Shown here piece by piece: positions 22,483 through 34,065 of a stretch of DNA of 64,000 nucleotides. The translations under genes and the position numbers were made by a program. The notes beneath the pieces are model-generated. The model did no database searches. It was not told the DNA's origin and saw only the letters and a list, made by a program, of their open reading frames with translations. Position 1 is the first letter of the stretch. Every line of letters starts with the position of its first letter. The stretch covers positions 2,728,001-2,792,000 of the forward strand of contig CM052357.1 of NCBI GenBank assembly GCA_028551475.1. The letters are read 5' to 3'. Source of the stretch: Casuarina equisetifolia. Taxonomy: Eukaryota > Streptophyta > Magnoliopsida > Fagales > Casuarinaceae.

Positions 22483-22575
22483 ATGGCATTTGAAAGCAAT
22501 CAGTCAGCTCATTCAACTTCAGTACCTCTTGGAAATCGATGTTTTCTTTAGTTTTGGTGGTGAAGACACCCGATA
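22483..22575 (+). pseudogene. TIR-domain (TNL resistance gene) N-terminal relic
   Basis: An ATG at 22,483 opens a short Ser/Thr-rich leader (MAFESNQSAHSTS). After a 1-base frame change, 22,538-22,572 reads 'DVFFSFGGEDTR', a close match to the first TIR motif of plant TIR-NBS-LRR proteins (consensus DVFLSFRGEDTR). A stop follows at 22,573 and no further TIR sequence is recognisable. TIR domains act as NADases in effector-triggered immunity; only the first strand and loop survive here. The match is short, so a chance hit cannot be fully excluded. Confidence 0.6.
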
Positions 22576-22879
22576 AGGACGAGGTTCCGTCGTTTGATGC
22601 TTCACGCCAAGTATTAGCAATCCCACTCTCTCTCTTAAGATAAGTCCTTGAGTAATACGATTATTCGTGGGAGTAATTTTAATGATAACCAAAAACTATG
22701 GACTTATGCTCCTTACGAGAGAAGAGATAAATCTCATTTTTAAAAAAAAAAAAAACTACTTTAAAATTGGTTGTAGTATATGATACGCCATAAGAGTTGA
22801 TAGTTCCTCCAATGTCAAAATTGGATATCATTAGGAGTATAAAGTTAATTTTATTATGACTAAATTACTTTTTTTTTTC
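22576..22879. other. AT-rich spacer
   Basis: Nothing recognised; contains an A-run near 22,740. Confidence 0.5.
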
Positions 22880-23600
22880 AATTGATTATATGGAACACTA
22901 AACTAATCAACTTGACTGCTCCATTAATGTTAAAACTACACATAAATATTAATGTAGAGTAATTTTGTATTGTAACGTAAATTGATTAAACTTTGAAATT
23001 TATTATATAATATAAAACGTAAATAGACTCGAAAATATATACCAATAATAGTGGACAGCTATACTCTAAAAGTAATTATATTATATGATCTACAAATAGA
23101 TTTGACTTCTTTTCTATTGTTAAAAATGTCAATCAATGATAGTAGAAAGTTATTTTTCATTATGACGAAAGTTATTTATGTGAAATTCATTATTTTTAAG
23201 TTAATTGTATTCTAAAAACGTAGATAAAAATAAAACTAAAATAATTATTTAGCATAATTAAAAATTAAGTCTGCCGAACATGTGTTCTACAAAATGAATA
23301 ATTGCATAAAAAAATAACCCAATTTATTTCTAGAATTGATGGGATATTATCTTAATTAATTTTTATTTTTTGAAATTTTACAAGCAAGAGGGACTTTAGA
23401 GAATGGTGGCACAATCTTTTTTTTCCTTTATCAATTGTTCTGGGTTTCAATGACTAACATTGATGTTGAAATCCCACCAAATATTTGAAGTTTTTGTATT
23501 ACACATCAAATCTCCAATATAAAGACAAGTGAACCGACGAGCATCTTAAGATAAAAGAAAGAGTGAGGAAACTTCGAAGCTCTAGAGGTGGGAATGGTAT
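22880..23600 (-). repeat. Repeat F, inverted copy
   Basis: The reverse complement aligns along its length with 57,980-58,720 and in part with 33,490-33,900, including 'ataatgaatttca', 'attggtatatattt' and 'attactctacatta'. It is the only copy in this orientation. AT-rich and noncoding. Confidence 0.7.
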
Positions 23601-24379
23601 CAATGCTTCGGAGAAAGATCAACTTAGGGCCCATGTGATTGTTAAAGAAAAAAAATCAACAGTTACTATCATGTTTGAAAATATGGACCGATAGCAAAAA
23701 TAATGTTTTATTTTATTACAATTCACGGTTTAAGTCCGCAGAGTTCGTATTCTACTGGATAGAAAATTCAATCCCATGAGCACCGATCTTATCATCGTGT
23801 TGAAAGGTCGATAGTAAGTTAGGCTGCAAGTTTTCTCGTTTTGAACGAGGGTGTGGTGCGGTGTAGTGGTGGTGATGAAAAGTGTCTGCTTTTCGCGGTT
23901 TCGACGGGGCTCAGGAATTCTCATCATGTGGCCCTCACGAAATTTCCTCTGGTGGACTACATTTTAAGGCTCTTCATGAGTGTACCTTGTTTTGATGAAA
24001 GCATCGTGGAAATTTCATTCTGTAGACCATTTTTACATGTCCCGGAAAGCAGCAGAATAGCTACCCACTAAGCCTTGCTACAAAACAAGCTTGTGCACCT
24101 CCAATGACGTCCGTGAGCACAGATAGCCTCTTCATCTTCAATGCCTGGATTGAAATCCGTGACTCTCATTGTAACTTAAAGTTAGGAAAATTCTAAATAA
24201 AATTGAAGCAATTCTTTTGGGCAAAAATTAAAGCAAACACAATTGGTAGATGATACTTCACAGTCTCCGTGCCCTGTTACTGGATTATCTTTCAGTATAC
24301 AAGATGAAATGTGGAGGCACCTGTACTTTCACACTACTACCCACCTCCGTCCAACCTAGTCTGCGGGAACACAGTGAAC
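23601..24379. repeat. Mosaic of repeats K and J
   Basis: 23,601-23,860 is repeat K (compare 43,340-43,500), 23,930-24,190 is repeat J (compare 43,690-43,850), and 24,200-24,370 matches 11,030-11,200 and 53,430-53,590. No gene. Confidence 0.6.
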
Positions 24380-24690
24380 TCAGTCACAAACGCGGAAAAT
24401 TCCAGTTTCAACGTTGCATTGCTAAAGGTCCTTGTCCCGGCCCCGTGTAATACTCCGCACATTAATGAGTGATGGAGCGAGAGCAGTGCACCATGTGCGC
24501 GGTAGGTCGCTTTAGTTGCGTGAAAGACGGAGACACCTTTTGGTCTGCTTCATTGCTGAGGAGGGTCTTGTCGAAATCCAGACTTTCCATGCAAAGCAGA
24601 GCCGGCTTCAGATCACCAGCCCACAAGTCGTCAACATGGAAATTTTCAGGAAAAGTATTTCCACTAGCAGCAAAGGTATTTTTTGATGAT
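24380..24690 (+). repeat. GC-rich repeat, copy
   Basis: Shares 'cggaaaattcc', 'gagagcagtgcaccatgtgc', 'cgtgaaagacgg', 'tttggtctgc' and 'ccagactttccatgcaaag' with other members. GC-rich against AT-rich neighbours. Frames are not conserved between copies. Confidence 0.6.
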
Positions 24691-25934
24691 TGTCAAATCA
24701 ATAATAATATCATTTCTTATATTGCTAATTTCACATGACTGGAGTAGTCATTTCTTATATTTGTTTCTTATAATATCTTTTAGCGATCAAATCATTTGAC
24801 TCATTATCAAGCTTTAATTTTTTGTCAGTAATTTCTTTAATACTAATTGTAAATGATACATTTTTCTCACATTCTTAAACCTGCCAGTATCTCACATTAA
24901 AATAAAATAATTTTTTTCTCTTTGTATAATCTATAAAAAAAGAATTACGAGATAATACTATCAAAGGTTCAAACTTTCTAAACGCAAATGACAATCTAAT
25001 CTATTTTTTATTTTTAGAATTTCTTCAGTCTACTCAATACTAGTTCGCATGGTAGATTCCTTTACTGTTGAACCATTTCGTCATTGATATTTGATTGCAG
25101 GCATGGGTACCAAAAATAATGACAATCAGCGACAAAGTGACAAAATATTGCTTAGCTATGAGTTGTTTGCCCTAATTTCCTACTATAAAGGATTTCGGAC
25201 TTTTGTGTTGTTATAAAACTGAATAAAAGCATCCTACTTTATGTCTCATATTTGTCACGTTTTTCATTGAAGTGATTGACATTATTGAAAGGAAGGCTTT
25301 GATAAAAGAGTTAGCTGCACTATACCATGCGGAGTGCCTTGCGTACCGTCATTTTCTTGTGCATTTTTATATTTCATTTTTGCATTGTTCCGTTATTCTT
25401 TGCTTATCAGCGAACTCCATAAAAGAGAGAGAGATTTTTAATTTTTTTAATTCGAATAATAAGTAATGATAAAATCATCTTTTTTTGTTTATTGTGATTG
25501 TGGTGTTTATATTGCTAGTTTAATTATAATAAAAACAATCTTGTGACTATGTTGACTAAAGAAAATTTTTGTATATATGATCACTACGATGTCTTTTTTT
25601 TTTAAAAAAAAAATTTGAATAACAAATTAAGATTTACACCTCAAAAAAGTAAATGCTTTTGTTTTACAATACGTCATATATATAAAAAAATCCAAAAATG
25701 GATTTGTTTGTTGAAAAATATTTTACTAAAATGTTTTGTAAACACTCAAGTCGGGCCTTGTTTTTCTCTCTAGGAATGCAAAGAATTTTTTTTTTTTTTA
25801 ATTCCAATCAAATTAGACTTACTCTCATCAGTGTTTTAGTAGAAATTGAGTCACATTATCCAAAGAGTTAAAAGGAGTTGTGAAGAGCTCAATAAACTTG
25901 TTGAGCTAAGGTTCCCTCAAAGAGGTATTGCTTG
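24691..25934. other. AT-rich spacer, nothing recognised
   Basis: AT-rich with A/T homopolymers. A stretch near 25,395-25,450 ('ctttgcttatcagcg') resembles 50,530-50,580 beside the ALIS 5' exon. No gene structure seen. Confidence 0.5.
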
Positions 25935-27733
25935 AACTCATTGAAATCTTTTAATTTTTTTAAATGGTTAAGATGTCTTTAAAAATAGAATGATAATAAT
26001 ACTCTAATTCTTGGAAAAAGGCTTATAAGATTAAAGTTAATCTAGAAACAATCTACATTCCTAAGAAAGGGTCCTATGATGAAACTTATATATAATAAAT
26101 GTTTTTATTTATTTAAGCTAGTTTTTCGGTCATATATTGACATAGTATCTCATCCCAATTTTTCTTAACATCCTTGTAAGTATGAAAAAAGTATGGAGTC
26201 TATATAGTGAACATGGCATCATCTATTTGCCTAGACGTGATCCAAGCGGGTTCAAGCGCCTGCATCATCAATCGACATCACTATGCCATGTCATCAATCC
26301 ACGTTAGCCTCCAACTTTGCATCATCAGCCAATATCACTCGACAACGTGTACATCAAGTCCATGTCCGCCCTAACGTGTGCGTCGAGCGCGTCGGATGAT
26401 CGCCATCGTCTCCAACCCGCGTACAATGAGGGTTGACGAAACCAGCCGACCGGGATGCCAAATCCAACCTAGGAAGGCAACGGCGAGATATGGGAAATCC
26501 GGCCATCTTCACTATTGTCCGAGGAAGGAAAGTTTGGAATCAAATTTCAAACTCATCTGGCGAGTTTATCCAGGACCATGCGTGGAAATTCATGTGCCCT
26601 CTAGATTAATTTGATCCTTGAACCATACCTAAACAATTAGTTGATGCTATCGTTTGTGATTCTGGCTCTGATCTTCTTTTGGGCATCTTTTGCTGCCTTT
26701 GTCCACGCACGATCCTTTTGTAGTACTATCTAGATATGTTCTTGAGGGGCTACCTCTAAAAGGAGTTTAGAAGGAAGGTAGGCAGTACAACATAAGTTGA
26801 GCTAGAAATTGTGCCTTTAGCTCACGCTAGTTAGAAAGGTATAACTGATTTTATTTCTTCGAACTGTGGTTTGAGGAACAAGCTGTTGGTTTCTAACCAT
26901 GCTTTGATGCCTGCTATTTGGAGATAGACTAGAATTATGCAACAAATACACACTATAGAATACCCCAAAAATACCAAGGATTTTATGTGATTAGGAAATA
27001 ATAATTCTTATGTCTACTGAAGCAGTTATTTATTATTATTTGAAAATTTTATACACCAAGTTGGAGTCTCCCAGCAACTCCACTTAAGATCAACTAGGCA
27101 GGGGACCTAAGTATTTGTTATTACCTATCAAAGAACCATCATGATCTACTTTTCTCTACCATTGACAATCCAACATCTAACTATAATTCTTCAATTGAAC
27201 AAAATCACATATATTACACATTTTATTTTTCTAAGATTTTTTAATACAAGACCAAATTTAAGTTAATTGGTCTTTAAATGCTTTAAGATGCAAAATGATA
27301 TGATACATGGAAGGATTTCATATAGATAACTAATATTTTCCTCATGGAATCTAAGAGAGTTTCCATCATGTCAACTTCATTTCAACACTCTTTTTTATTT
27401 CCTTTTAAGTAGATAAACATTGTACTACCTAAAGATAGAATAATAAGAGAATAAAGTGAAGACTTATAACAACCTTAATGACAATATTAAATGAAAAAGA
27501 AACAAGTCCAATAAAAGAGCAAATACAATGTGAAGAATGGTAATAGAATCAATAACCTTTACTTTGAAAAGCAAACCCAGAATTATTTTATTACTCAACA
27601 ACTTTCTTTAAGAAAAATACATGTCAAAATATGTTTAGTTGCCACAAGAACACTTCGCACTTTGGAACTAATTGTTGTTCACCAATACTTAAGAAACACT
27701 CCAAGACATGATTCTATATATCTATCCACACAT
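25935..27733. repeat. Tandem duplication unit 1, left part
   Basis: Aligns with 31,212-32,775 almost throughout, beginning at 'gaaatcttttaattttttt'. It includes the RLP2 3' flank from about 27,200. The main difference is an extra ~290 bp at about 26,213-26,500 found only here. A 'gtttgtgattctggctctga' block at 26,650 is shared with 31,680. Confidence 0.75.
26213..26614 (+). pseudogene. Retrotransposon gag zinc-knuckle relic
   Basis: A GC-richer segment whose frame 26,378-26,614 contains 'RYGKSGHLHYCPRK', resembling a Ty3/gypsy-type gag zinc knuckle (CxxCGKxGHxxxxC) with the first cysteines lost. Its left part is absent from the paralogous 31,440-31,500, where 'ccatcttcactat' directly follows other DNA. 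The relic is too short to classify firmly. Confidence 0.4.
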
Positions 27734-30088
27734 CTAAAATAGACATATCTTCAATTCTTTCTTAATGACTACGATCCTAAAAAAGACACAAAACCCCAAT
27801 GCATAAGAACTAGCAATAAATGTGTAAAATAATAGGGGATTATCCATCATTTTGGTTTCCACTTTTTTGTCATTGTCTTGCTCTTTATGCTCATCTTCAA
27901 GGCCATTTGTCATTGAACAATTTCTTGGAAGAGGTTTTCCACAAAGTCCTAGATTGCCATCATAGCATTGCATGTCAAAAGTTGAGAATTGTCGCTCAAA
28001 TGGGATTCTTCCTGAAAGATTGTTGTAGGCAACACTAAATGTTGATAGAGATGAAAGTTCAACCATATTGAGTGGAATTTCTCCTTGCAACTTGTTATGA
28101 GAAAGATCCAAACTCTCCATGTTTTTCAAGTTTTTGAAAGAATTTGGTAGTAGACCAGTAAGAAAATTATTTGACAAGTTAAGGGAGAGAAGTTGTGACA
28201 ATTCTCCCAATTCAAAAGGAATACTACCTATGAATTGATTAGAGGACAAGTCAAGTGCAGTAATCATTGAGAATGGAATACCTTTGTAAGTATATAGCTT
28301 ATGTTTTATTTGCATGGACATTCCAATGTTACCCATGAGTGCAAAAGGAAAACCAAGGAAGCCATGATTAGGTGAAATCTTCTTCCAAAATGTAATGTTA
28401 TCAAGGCAATTAGGAATACCTCCTAAAATCCTATTATTAGAGATATCAAAAACTCTCAACTTTCTCATTTGACACATTCTTTCGAGCAAGTGCCCTTCTA
28501 AGCAATTTTCATTCAAAAGAATTGCAACCAAACCTGGATGATCATACAACCACTTTGGAATATTTCCAGATAATTGATTATTTTGAACTTCAAGGATTGC
28601 CAAAGATGGGCTATTTGTTATCATGGTTGAAATTGTTCCTTCAAAGAGATTGTTGCTAAGATTCAAAAACTCCAACTTTGTCATCTTAGAGCCTTTTGGG
28701 AGCACTTCTCCTTGCAATTTGTTCTTTGATAGATTTAGATATTCTATTAGGGTGCCATCTTTCGTCAAACTTTATGGTATCGTCCCTGAAAAAATTTTAT
28801 TAGAAATGTATAAGTTTGTAAAAGAAAATTACCAAGGTACAAAGAGATAGTGCTTCTCATGCATTTGAAGACAAGTTAACAAAAAAAAAAAAAAAGATAA
28901 CTTTGGAAGAAGATGACCATGGTTTAAACTATAATAGAATTATAAGATATGTCCAATACTTCAAAGCAGCAAAGTTCTATTGGCAATGCAATCAACAAAA
29001 TAGCCATTAATTTTGTTGCTTTACAAATATAAAAGTTGGAGACTAGTGTCGAACAAAAGCCAACAAAGTATGCTTGTCACTTTTGAATTGTAAAATAAAT
29101 CTTGCAAAATCTAAGAAAACTTGCGTGAAGATAAAACTTGGAAAACTATGACCAATTCTCTTGTTTAGGTTGCAATTTAGTAGGTATAAATTACTTAGTT
29201 GACAAGTTGGACCCAGGAGGAAGACCTAGTATCAACTTCTAAATTGAAGTTATTTTGAAGATCAATGTAGTAAAGACTTGAATGCATTGGCAAAAATAAT
29301 AAATGATAACACACTTTCAAGTGGATTGAACAAAACATCAAATACAACAATTGTGTTGTGGTTGGAGAATATTGAAGAATACACATTACCACAAAGGTGA
29401 TTCTTGGCTAGTGAAAGGAATGCTAGATTTTCAACCATTCCAAGACAAGAGGGAATATGGCCATCCAATGAAGTATTTTGAAGACTGAAGTAGTATAAAC
29501 GATTTAATCGCTTAAGGTCACAAAAAGCTGCAAAAAAGTAAGGGAAATAATGAGTCGTGTAATAATAAAGTAAATAAAACTCATAGAACTGATCAAATAT
29601 TCTAGAATACCCACAAATACTATGATATAGCAAAACATAGATGAAAAACCATTAATTATTTCGAATCAATGAAAGATCAAGAAAGAGTGCTCACGTTCAA
29701 GCCCTCCTCCAATTTGTATGTTTTCGAGATCCAAGGATTCTAGCTCATGAAATAAGGTGAACAAGCTGACATTTGGATACCAGGCACATGATGTTGTCCA
29801 GTTCCTACCGTCCAAATGGATTTGGGCGATTCGAGAATTGTTGCTGCAAGAAATTTCGATTGCACCACAACAGTCCTTTCCGTCCCAGCCCTGGAAGGCA
29901 AAACCATTAGTGGAGTTTCTAATTTCCAAGAGAGCCCTCGTCTGTCCTTCACTACAACCATGGAAGGCAAAATTAGTGATGTTTCTAATTTCCAAGAGAG
30001 CTCTTATCCCTCCAGCAAAAGCTAAGGGAGAAAGAGTGATGATGGTGACCCAAAGCAAAATGACACTCATAGCAAAACGAGAAGACAT
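27734..30088 (-). pseudogene. LRR receptor-like protein 2 (pseudogene)
   Basis: ATG at 30,088 begins MSSRFAMSVILLWVT (signal peptide). The N-terminal cap is internally duplicated: 'RALLEIRN' plus 'FAF' occur twice. The exon 1 donor is near 29,693 and the exon 2 acceptor near 29,529 ('cttttttgcag'). LRR sequence continues to about 29,262, where a frameshift occurs; 28,770-29,195 is heavily decayed. From 28,768 to 27,734 a long clean frame encodes the last LRRs, an island region, 'YDGNLGLCGKPLPRNC', an acidic stretch, a transmembrane helix ('LLFYTFIASSYALGFCVFF') and a short tail ending KKELKICLF. The receptor is dead, but its C-terminal half looks young while its middle looks old, which suggests patchwork by gene conversion. 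Confidence 0.88.
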
Positions 30089-30640
30089 TCACAATGGTAG
30101 CCACGAATTCTCTTGTTGTGGAAGCTATAGAAATGAATGGTTTTGGATCTTGAAAGATGCGTACATATATACTTATGAGTTGCTTTCAGAAAGCTAAAAC
30201 ATAAACATGCTCATCATTTCTGCTTTAACAGGATTGGCTGAATTTAAAAAGCAAGGACACGTTATTCTAAGCTATTTCTAGTAGACTAAGCCCCAAAGAA
30301 GAGTTCGATTTGTGATGATTTATCGTAAAGTTCTTCTTCCTCAGCTCCACTCTGCGCGGTTATGGAAGTACTAGCTTTTTACCCACTTTTTTGTACTAAG
30401 TATTTGCCATGTACTTTTGGCCAATTGCATATGGCCCCCACTAGTAATGAACAAGTGACTTCAAAGACACAGGAAAAATAAGAATGAAAAACTGCAGAAA
30501 ATTGCAGGAGTAATTCAAAACTCAACAATCTGGAGCTAAAATGATTTCATCCAACTTATCTCGTGTAATTAAAATGAGCACTTGTGTTTGTTTAGCATAG
30601 TTAAAACTTAGCATTTATAAGGACTTAAAAAATATAGTCT
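30089..30640 (-). promoter_or_regulatory. RLP2 5' flank
   Basis: Carries 'gaagctatagaaatgaatgg', a TATA-like 'catatatac' at about 30,163-30,172, and the distal block (30,345-30,540) shared with 175-420 and 43,240-43,330. Confidence 0.6.
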
Positions 30641-30707
30641 TTTCACAAGCATCCAATTACATCTCTAAAAATCTGAATGCAACAGTCACTCACAGTTTTT
30701 TGTGTTC

Positions 30708-31205
30708 TTGGGCACTGGCATGCCTTGGTTTCTCACCGGTCTCCACCCTACAAGCACGGAAAAATCCTGCTTCAGCGTTACGTCAAAAGCTTTCCTGTCC
30801 CGGAGTGATGAGGTGAAAGCAGAGCCACATGGGCGAAGTAGACACTTTTTGTCTGCTCCATTGCTTACGGTCACTTCACTGGCCCCTCGTTGTCCCCATG
30901 AGGAAATTATGGGGAAGCTTCTTACTGGAGGCGTTGCTGGCGTCATAGAGACGCTTCTTTTCTGAACACAATCTTAAATTCAAGTCTGATCGTCCTTCAA
31001 GTCGGGGTTGACGCGTATGTCGTGTTGTCTGCATTGTTGAAATCACGAAACTACAGCTAATAAAAGAAGAAAAACTTGCGCAGCCATTGACAAAAAAGGG
31101 TAGAAAAAGGAAGCATTAGGGTGGTAGAAACTTTCAAAAGAAGACAAAGATAATTTATCCAAAATGGATCAAGAGTAGATGACTTCTCTCGAGTCCTTGT
31201 TGTTA
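30708..31205 (+). repeat. GC-rich repeat, copy (end of duplication unit 1)
   Basis: Nearly identical to 32,975-33,490, with 'ggcatgccttggtttctcac', 'ctccaccctacaagcacgg', 'agagccacatgggcgaagt' and 'gaggaaattatggggaagc'. It ends at 'gtccttgttgtt', where the second duplication unit starts. Confidence 0.75.
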
Positions 31206-32775
31206 GAACTAACTGAAATCTTTTAATTTTTTTTAACGGTTAAGATGTCTTTAAAAATAGAATGATAATAGCACTTTAATTCTTGGAAGAACGCTTGTAA
31301 TATTAAAGTCAGTGTAGAAACAATCTACATTGCTAAAAAAGGGTCCTATGATAAAACTTATGTATAGTAAATATTTTTTATTATTTAAGCTAATTTTTTG
31401 CTTGGATATTTATACAGTAATTACAACCTAATTCTTCTTAACATCATTATGAAAATTAAAAAATTTAGAGTCATATAATGAAGATGCCCATCTTCACTAT
31501 CGTCCGAGTGAGGAAAGTTTTGAATCAAATTGCAAACTTATCTGGCAAGTTCATCCAAGACACCACGATGGTAGTAGATCAAAGAACGAGAAAGAGGAGT
31601 TAGAGATGTGTAGAAATCATGTGCCCTGTATATTAATTTGATCCTTGAACCATACCTAAACAATTAGTTGATGCTATCGTTTGTGATTCTGGCTCTGATC
31701 TCCTTTTGGGCATCTCTTGCTGCCTTTGTCCACGCACGATCCTTTTGTAGTACTATCTAGATATGTTCTTGAGGGGCTACCTCTAAAATGAGTTTAGAAA
31801 GAAGGTAGGCTGTGCAACACAAGTTGAGCTAGAAATTGTGCCTTGAGCTCATGCGAGTTAGAAAGGTACAACTGATTTTATTTGTTCGAACTGTGGTTTG
31901 AGGAACAAGCTATTGGTTTCTAACCATGCTTTGATGCCTGCTATTTGGAGATAGACTAGAATTATGCAACAAATACACACGTATAGAATACACCAAAAAT
32001 ACCAAGGATTTTATGTGATTTGTCTTTTGAAGTAGATATTTATTATTATTTGAAAATTTTATGCACCAATTCGGAGTCTCCCAGCAACTCCATTTAGATC
32101 TACTAGGCAGGGGACCTAAGTCTTTGTTATCACCTATCAAAGAACCATCATGATCTACTTTTCTCTACCATTGACAATCCAACATCTAAACATAATTCTT
32201 CAATTGAAAAAAATCACATATATTACACATTTTATTTTTCAAGGATTTCCTAATACAAGACCAAATTTAAGTTAATTGGTTTTTAAATGTTTTAAGATGC
32301 AAAATGATATGATACATGGAAGGACTTCATATAGAAAACTATTATTTTCTTCATGGAATCTAAGAGAGTTTCCATCATGTCAACTTCATTTCAACACTCT
32401 TTTTTATTTCCTTTTAAGTAGATAAACATTGTACTACCTAAAGATAGAAATATAAGAGAATAAAGTGAAGACTTATAACAACCTTAATGACAATATTAAA
32501 TAGAAAAGGGAAAAGTCCAACAAAAGAGCAAATACAACATGAGGAATGGTAATAGAATCAATAACCCTTTCTTTGAAAAGCAAACTTAGAATTATTTTAT
32601 TAGTCAACACCTTTCTTTAAGAAAAATACATGTCAAAATATGTTTAGATGCACAAGAAAACTTAACACATTGGACCTAGCTGCTGTTCACCAATACTTGA
32701 GAAACACTCCAAGACATGATTCTATATATCTATCCACACATCTAAAATAGACAGATCATCAATTCTTCTTAATGA
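31206..32775. repeat. Tandem duplication unit 2, left part
   Basis: Copy of 25,935-27,733 lacking most of the gag-like insert. No gene of its own; includes the RLP3 3' flank. Confidence 0.75.
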
Positions 32776-32975
32776 CTAGATCTCAAAAAAGACACAAAAT
32801 CCAAATACATAAGAAATAGCAATAAATGTGTAAAACAAAAAGGGACTATCCATCATTCTAGTCTCCACTTTTTTGTCATTATCTTGCTCTTTATGCTCAT
32901 CTTCAAGGCCATTTGTCATCAAAAAATTTCTTGGAAGAGGGTCACCACAAAGTCCTAGATTGCCATCATAGCATG
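32776..32975 (-). pseudogene. LRR receptor-like protein 3 (C-terminal scrap)
   Basis: Encodes only 'CYDGNLGLCGDPLPRN', the acidic juxtamembrane stretch and a transmembrane helix ending FGFCVFFEI then stop. It matches the end of RLP2 at 27,760-27,985. At 32,970-32,976 it joins the GC-rich repeat, giving an accidental chimeric frame up to 33,015. By comparison with unit 1, a deletion of about 2.7 kb removed the rest of the gene. Confidence 0.85.
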
Positions 32976-33490
32976 GCATGCCTCGTTTTCTCACCGGTCT
33001 CCACCCTACAAGCACGGAAAATTCCTGCTTCGGCGTTACGTCAAGCGCTGCCCTGTCCTAGAGTGAAAGCAGAGCCACATGGGCGAAGTCGACACTTTGT
33101 CTGCTCCATTGCTTACGGTCTTGGCGAAACCCAGACTTTCTATGCAAAGCAGAGATGCGTTCATTTCACTGCCCCCTCGTTGTCACCATGAGGAAATTAT
33201 GGGGAAGCTTCTTACTGAAGAGGCATTGCTGGCGTTATAGAGACGCTTCGTTTCTGAGCACAATCTTAAATTCAGGTCTGGTCGTCCATCAAGTCGGGGT
33301 TGACGCCTATGTCGTGTTGTCTGCATTGTTGAAATCACGAAACTACAGCTAATAAAAGAAGAAAAACTTGTGCAGCCATTGACAAAAAGGGCAGAAAAAG
33401 GAAGCATTAGGGTGGTAGAAACTTTCAAAAGAAGACAAAGATAATTTATCCAAAATGGATCAAGAGTAGGTGACTTCTCTCAAGTCCTTG
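32976..33490 (+). repeat. GC-rich repeat, copy (end of duplication unit 2)
   Basis: Matches 30,708-31,205. An extra ~40-bp 'cccagactttctatgcaaag' block at 33,120-33,160 is missing from that copy but present at 24,570 and, inverted, at 22,380, so it is ancestral. Confidence 0.75.
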
Positions 33491-34065
33491 TTGTTTGTAA
33501 ATTTCTTTTTTTAAAAAAAGTAAATTAGGATAATATTCCATTAGTTTTAGAAATAAATTGGGTTATTGGCATATGAAATTGATACATTAGTACAATACAA
33601 ACACTCTACAAACTTAACTTTTTATCATAATAAGTAATAATCTTACTTTCCTATTGTTTACACTCTTACAATGTAATTAACTTAATAAATAAGTTGTCAA
33701 ATTTATTTGTATATTACATAATATAATTAATTTTAGAATATAACTTTCCACTACTATTGGTATGTATTTTTAACATGAAAAACAAAATCTCAAAATCTAT
33801 TGATATTTTATATTTCACAATCAGTTTACGTCACTATAAAAAATTACTCAACATTATTATTTATATATATTTTTAATATTAACAAAGCTATCAAGTTTAT
33901 TTGGTTATTCTTCTACATAATCGACATTAATATCACCATCCTTGTGTAAGCATGGTTATTATCTACTTATCCGTGCAATCTCAAATAGCAAATAAGGACA
34001 AATATATGACTTGCATTATATGGTATGCTTTCGTTGTGTTATCCTTGGATGAATTACATGCCATC
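33491..34065 (+). repeat. Repeat F, copy
   Basis: Aligns with 58,190-58,865 to 'gatgaattacatgccatc', then stops at a hairpin. AT-rich; no gene. Confidence 0.7.

Noticed and set aside
26650-26760. Aspartic-protease-like 'CDSGSD' after the gag-like relic
   Set aside because: Too short and without flanking retropepsin sequence. It is repeated at 31,680 only because of the tandem duplication.
29757-30197. 146-codon plus-strand open frame
   Set aside because: Antisense shadow of RLP2 exon 1 and its 5' flank.
32776-33015. Chimeric 79-codon frame as a new gene
   Set aside because: The N-terminal part is GC-rich repeat and the rest is the RLP C-terminus joined by a deletion. There is no signal peptide ahead of the membrane helix.
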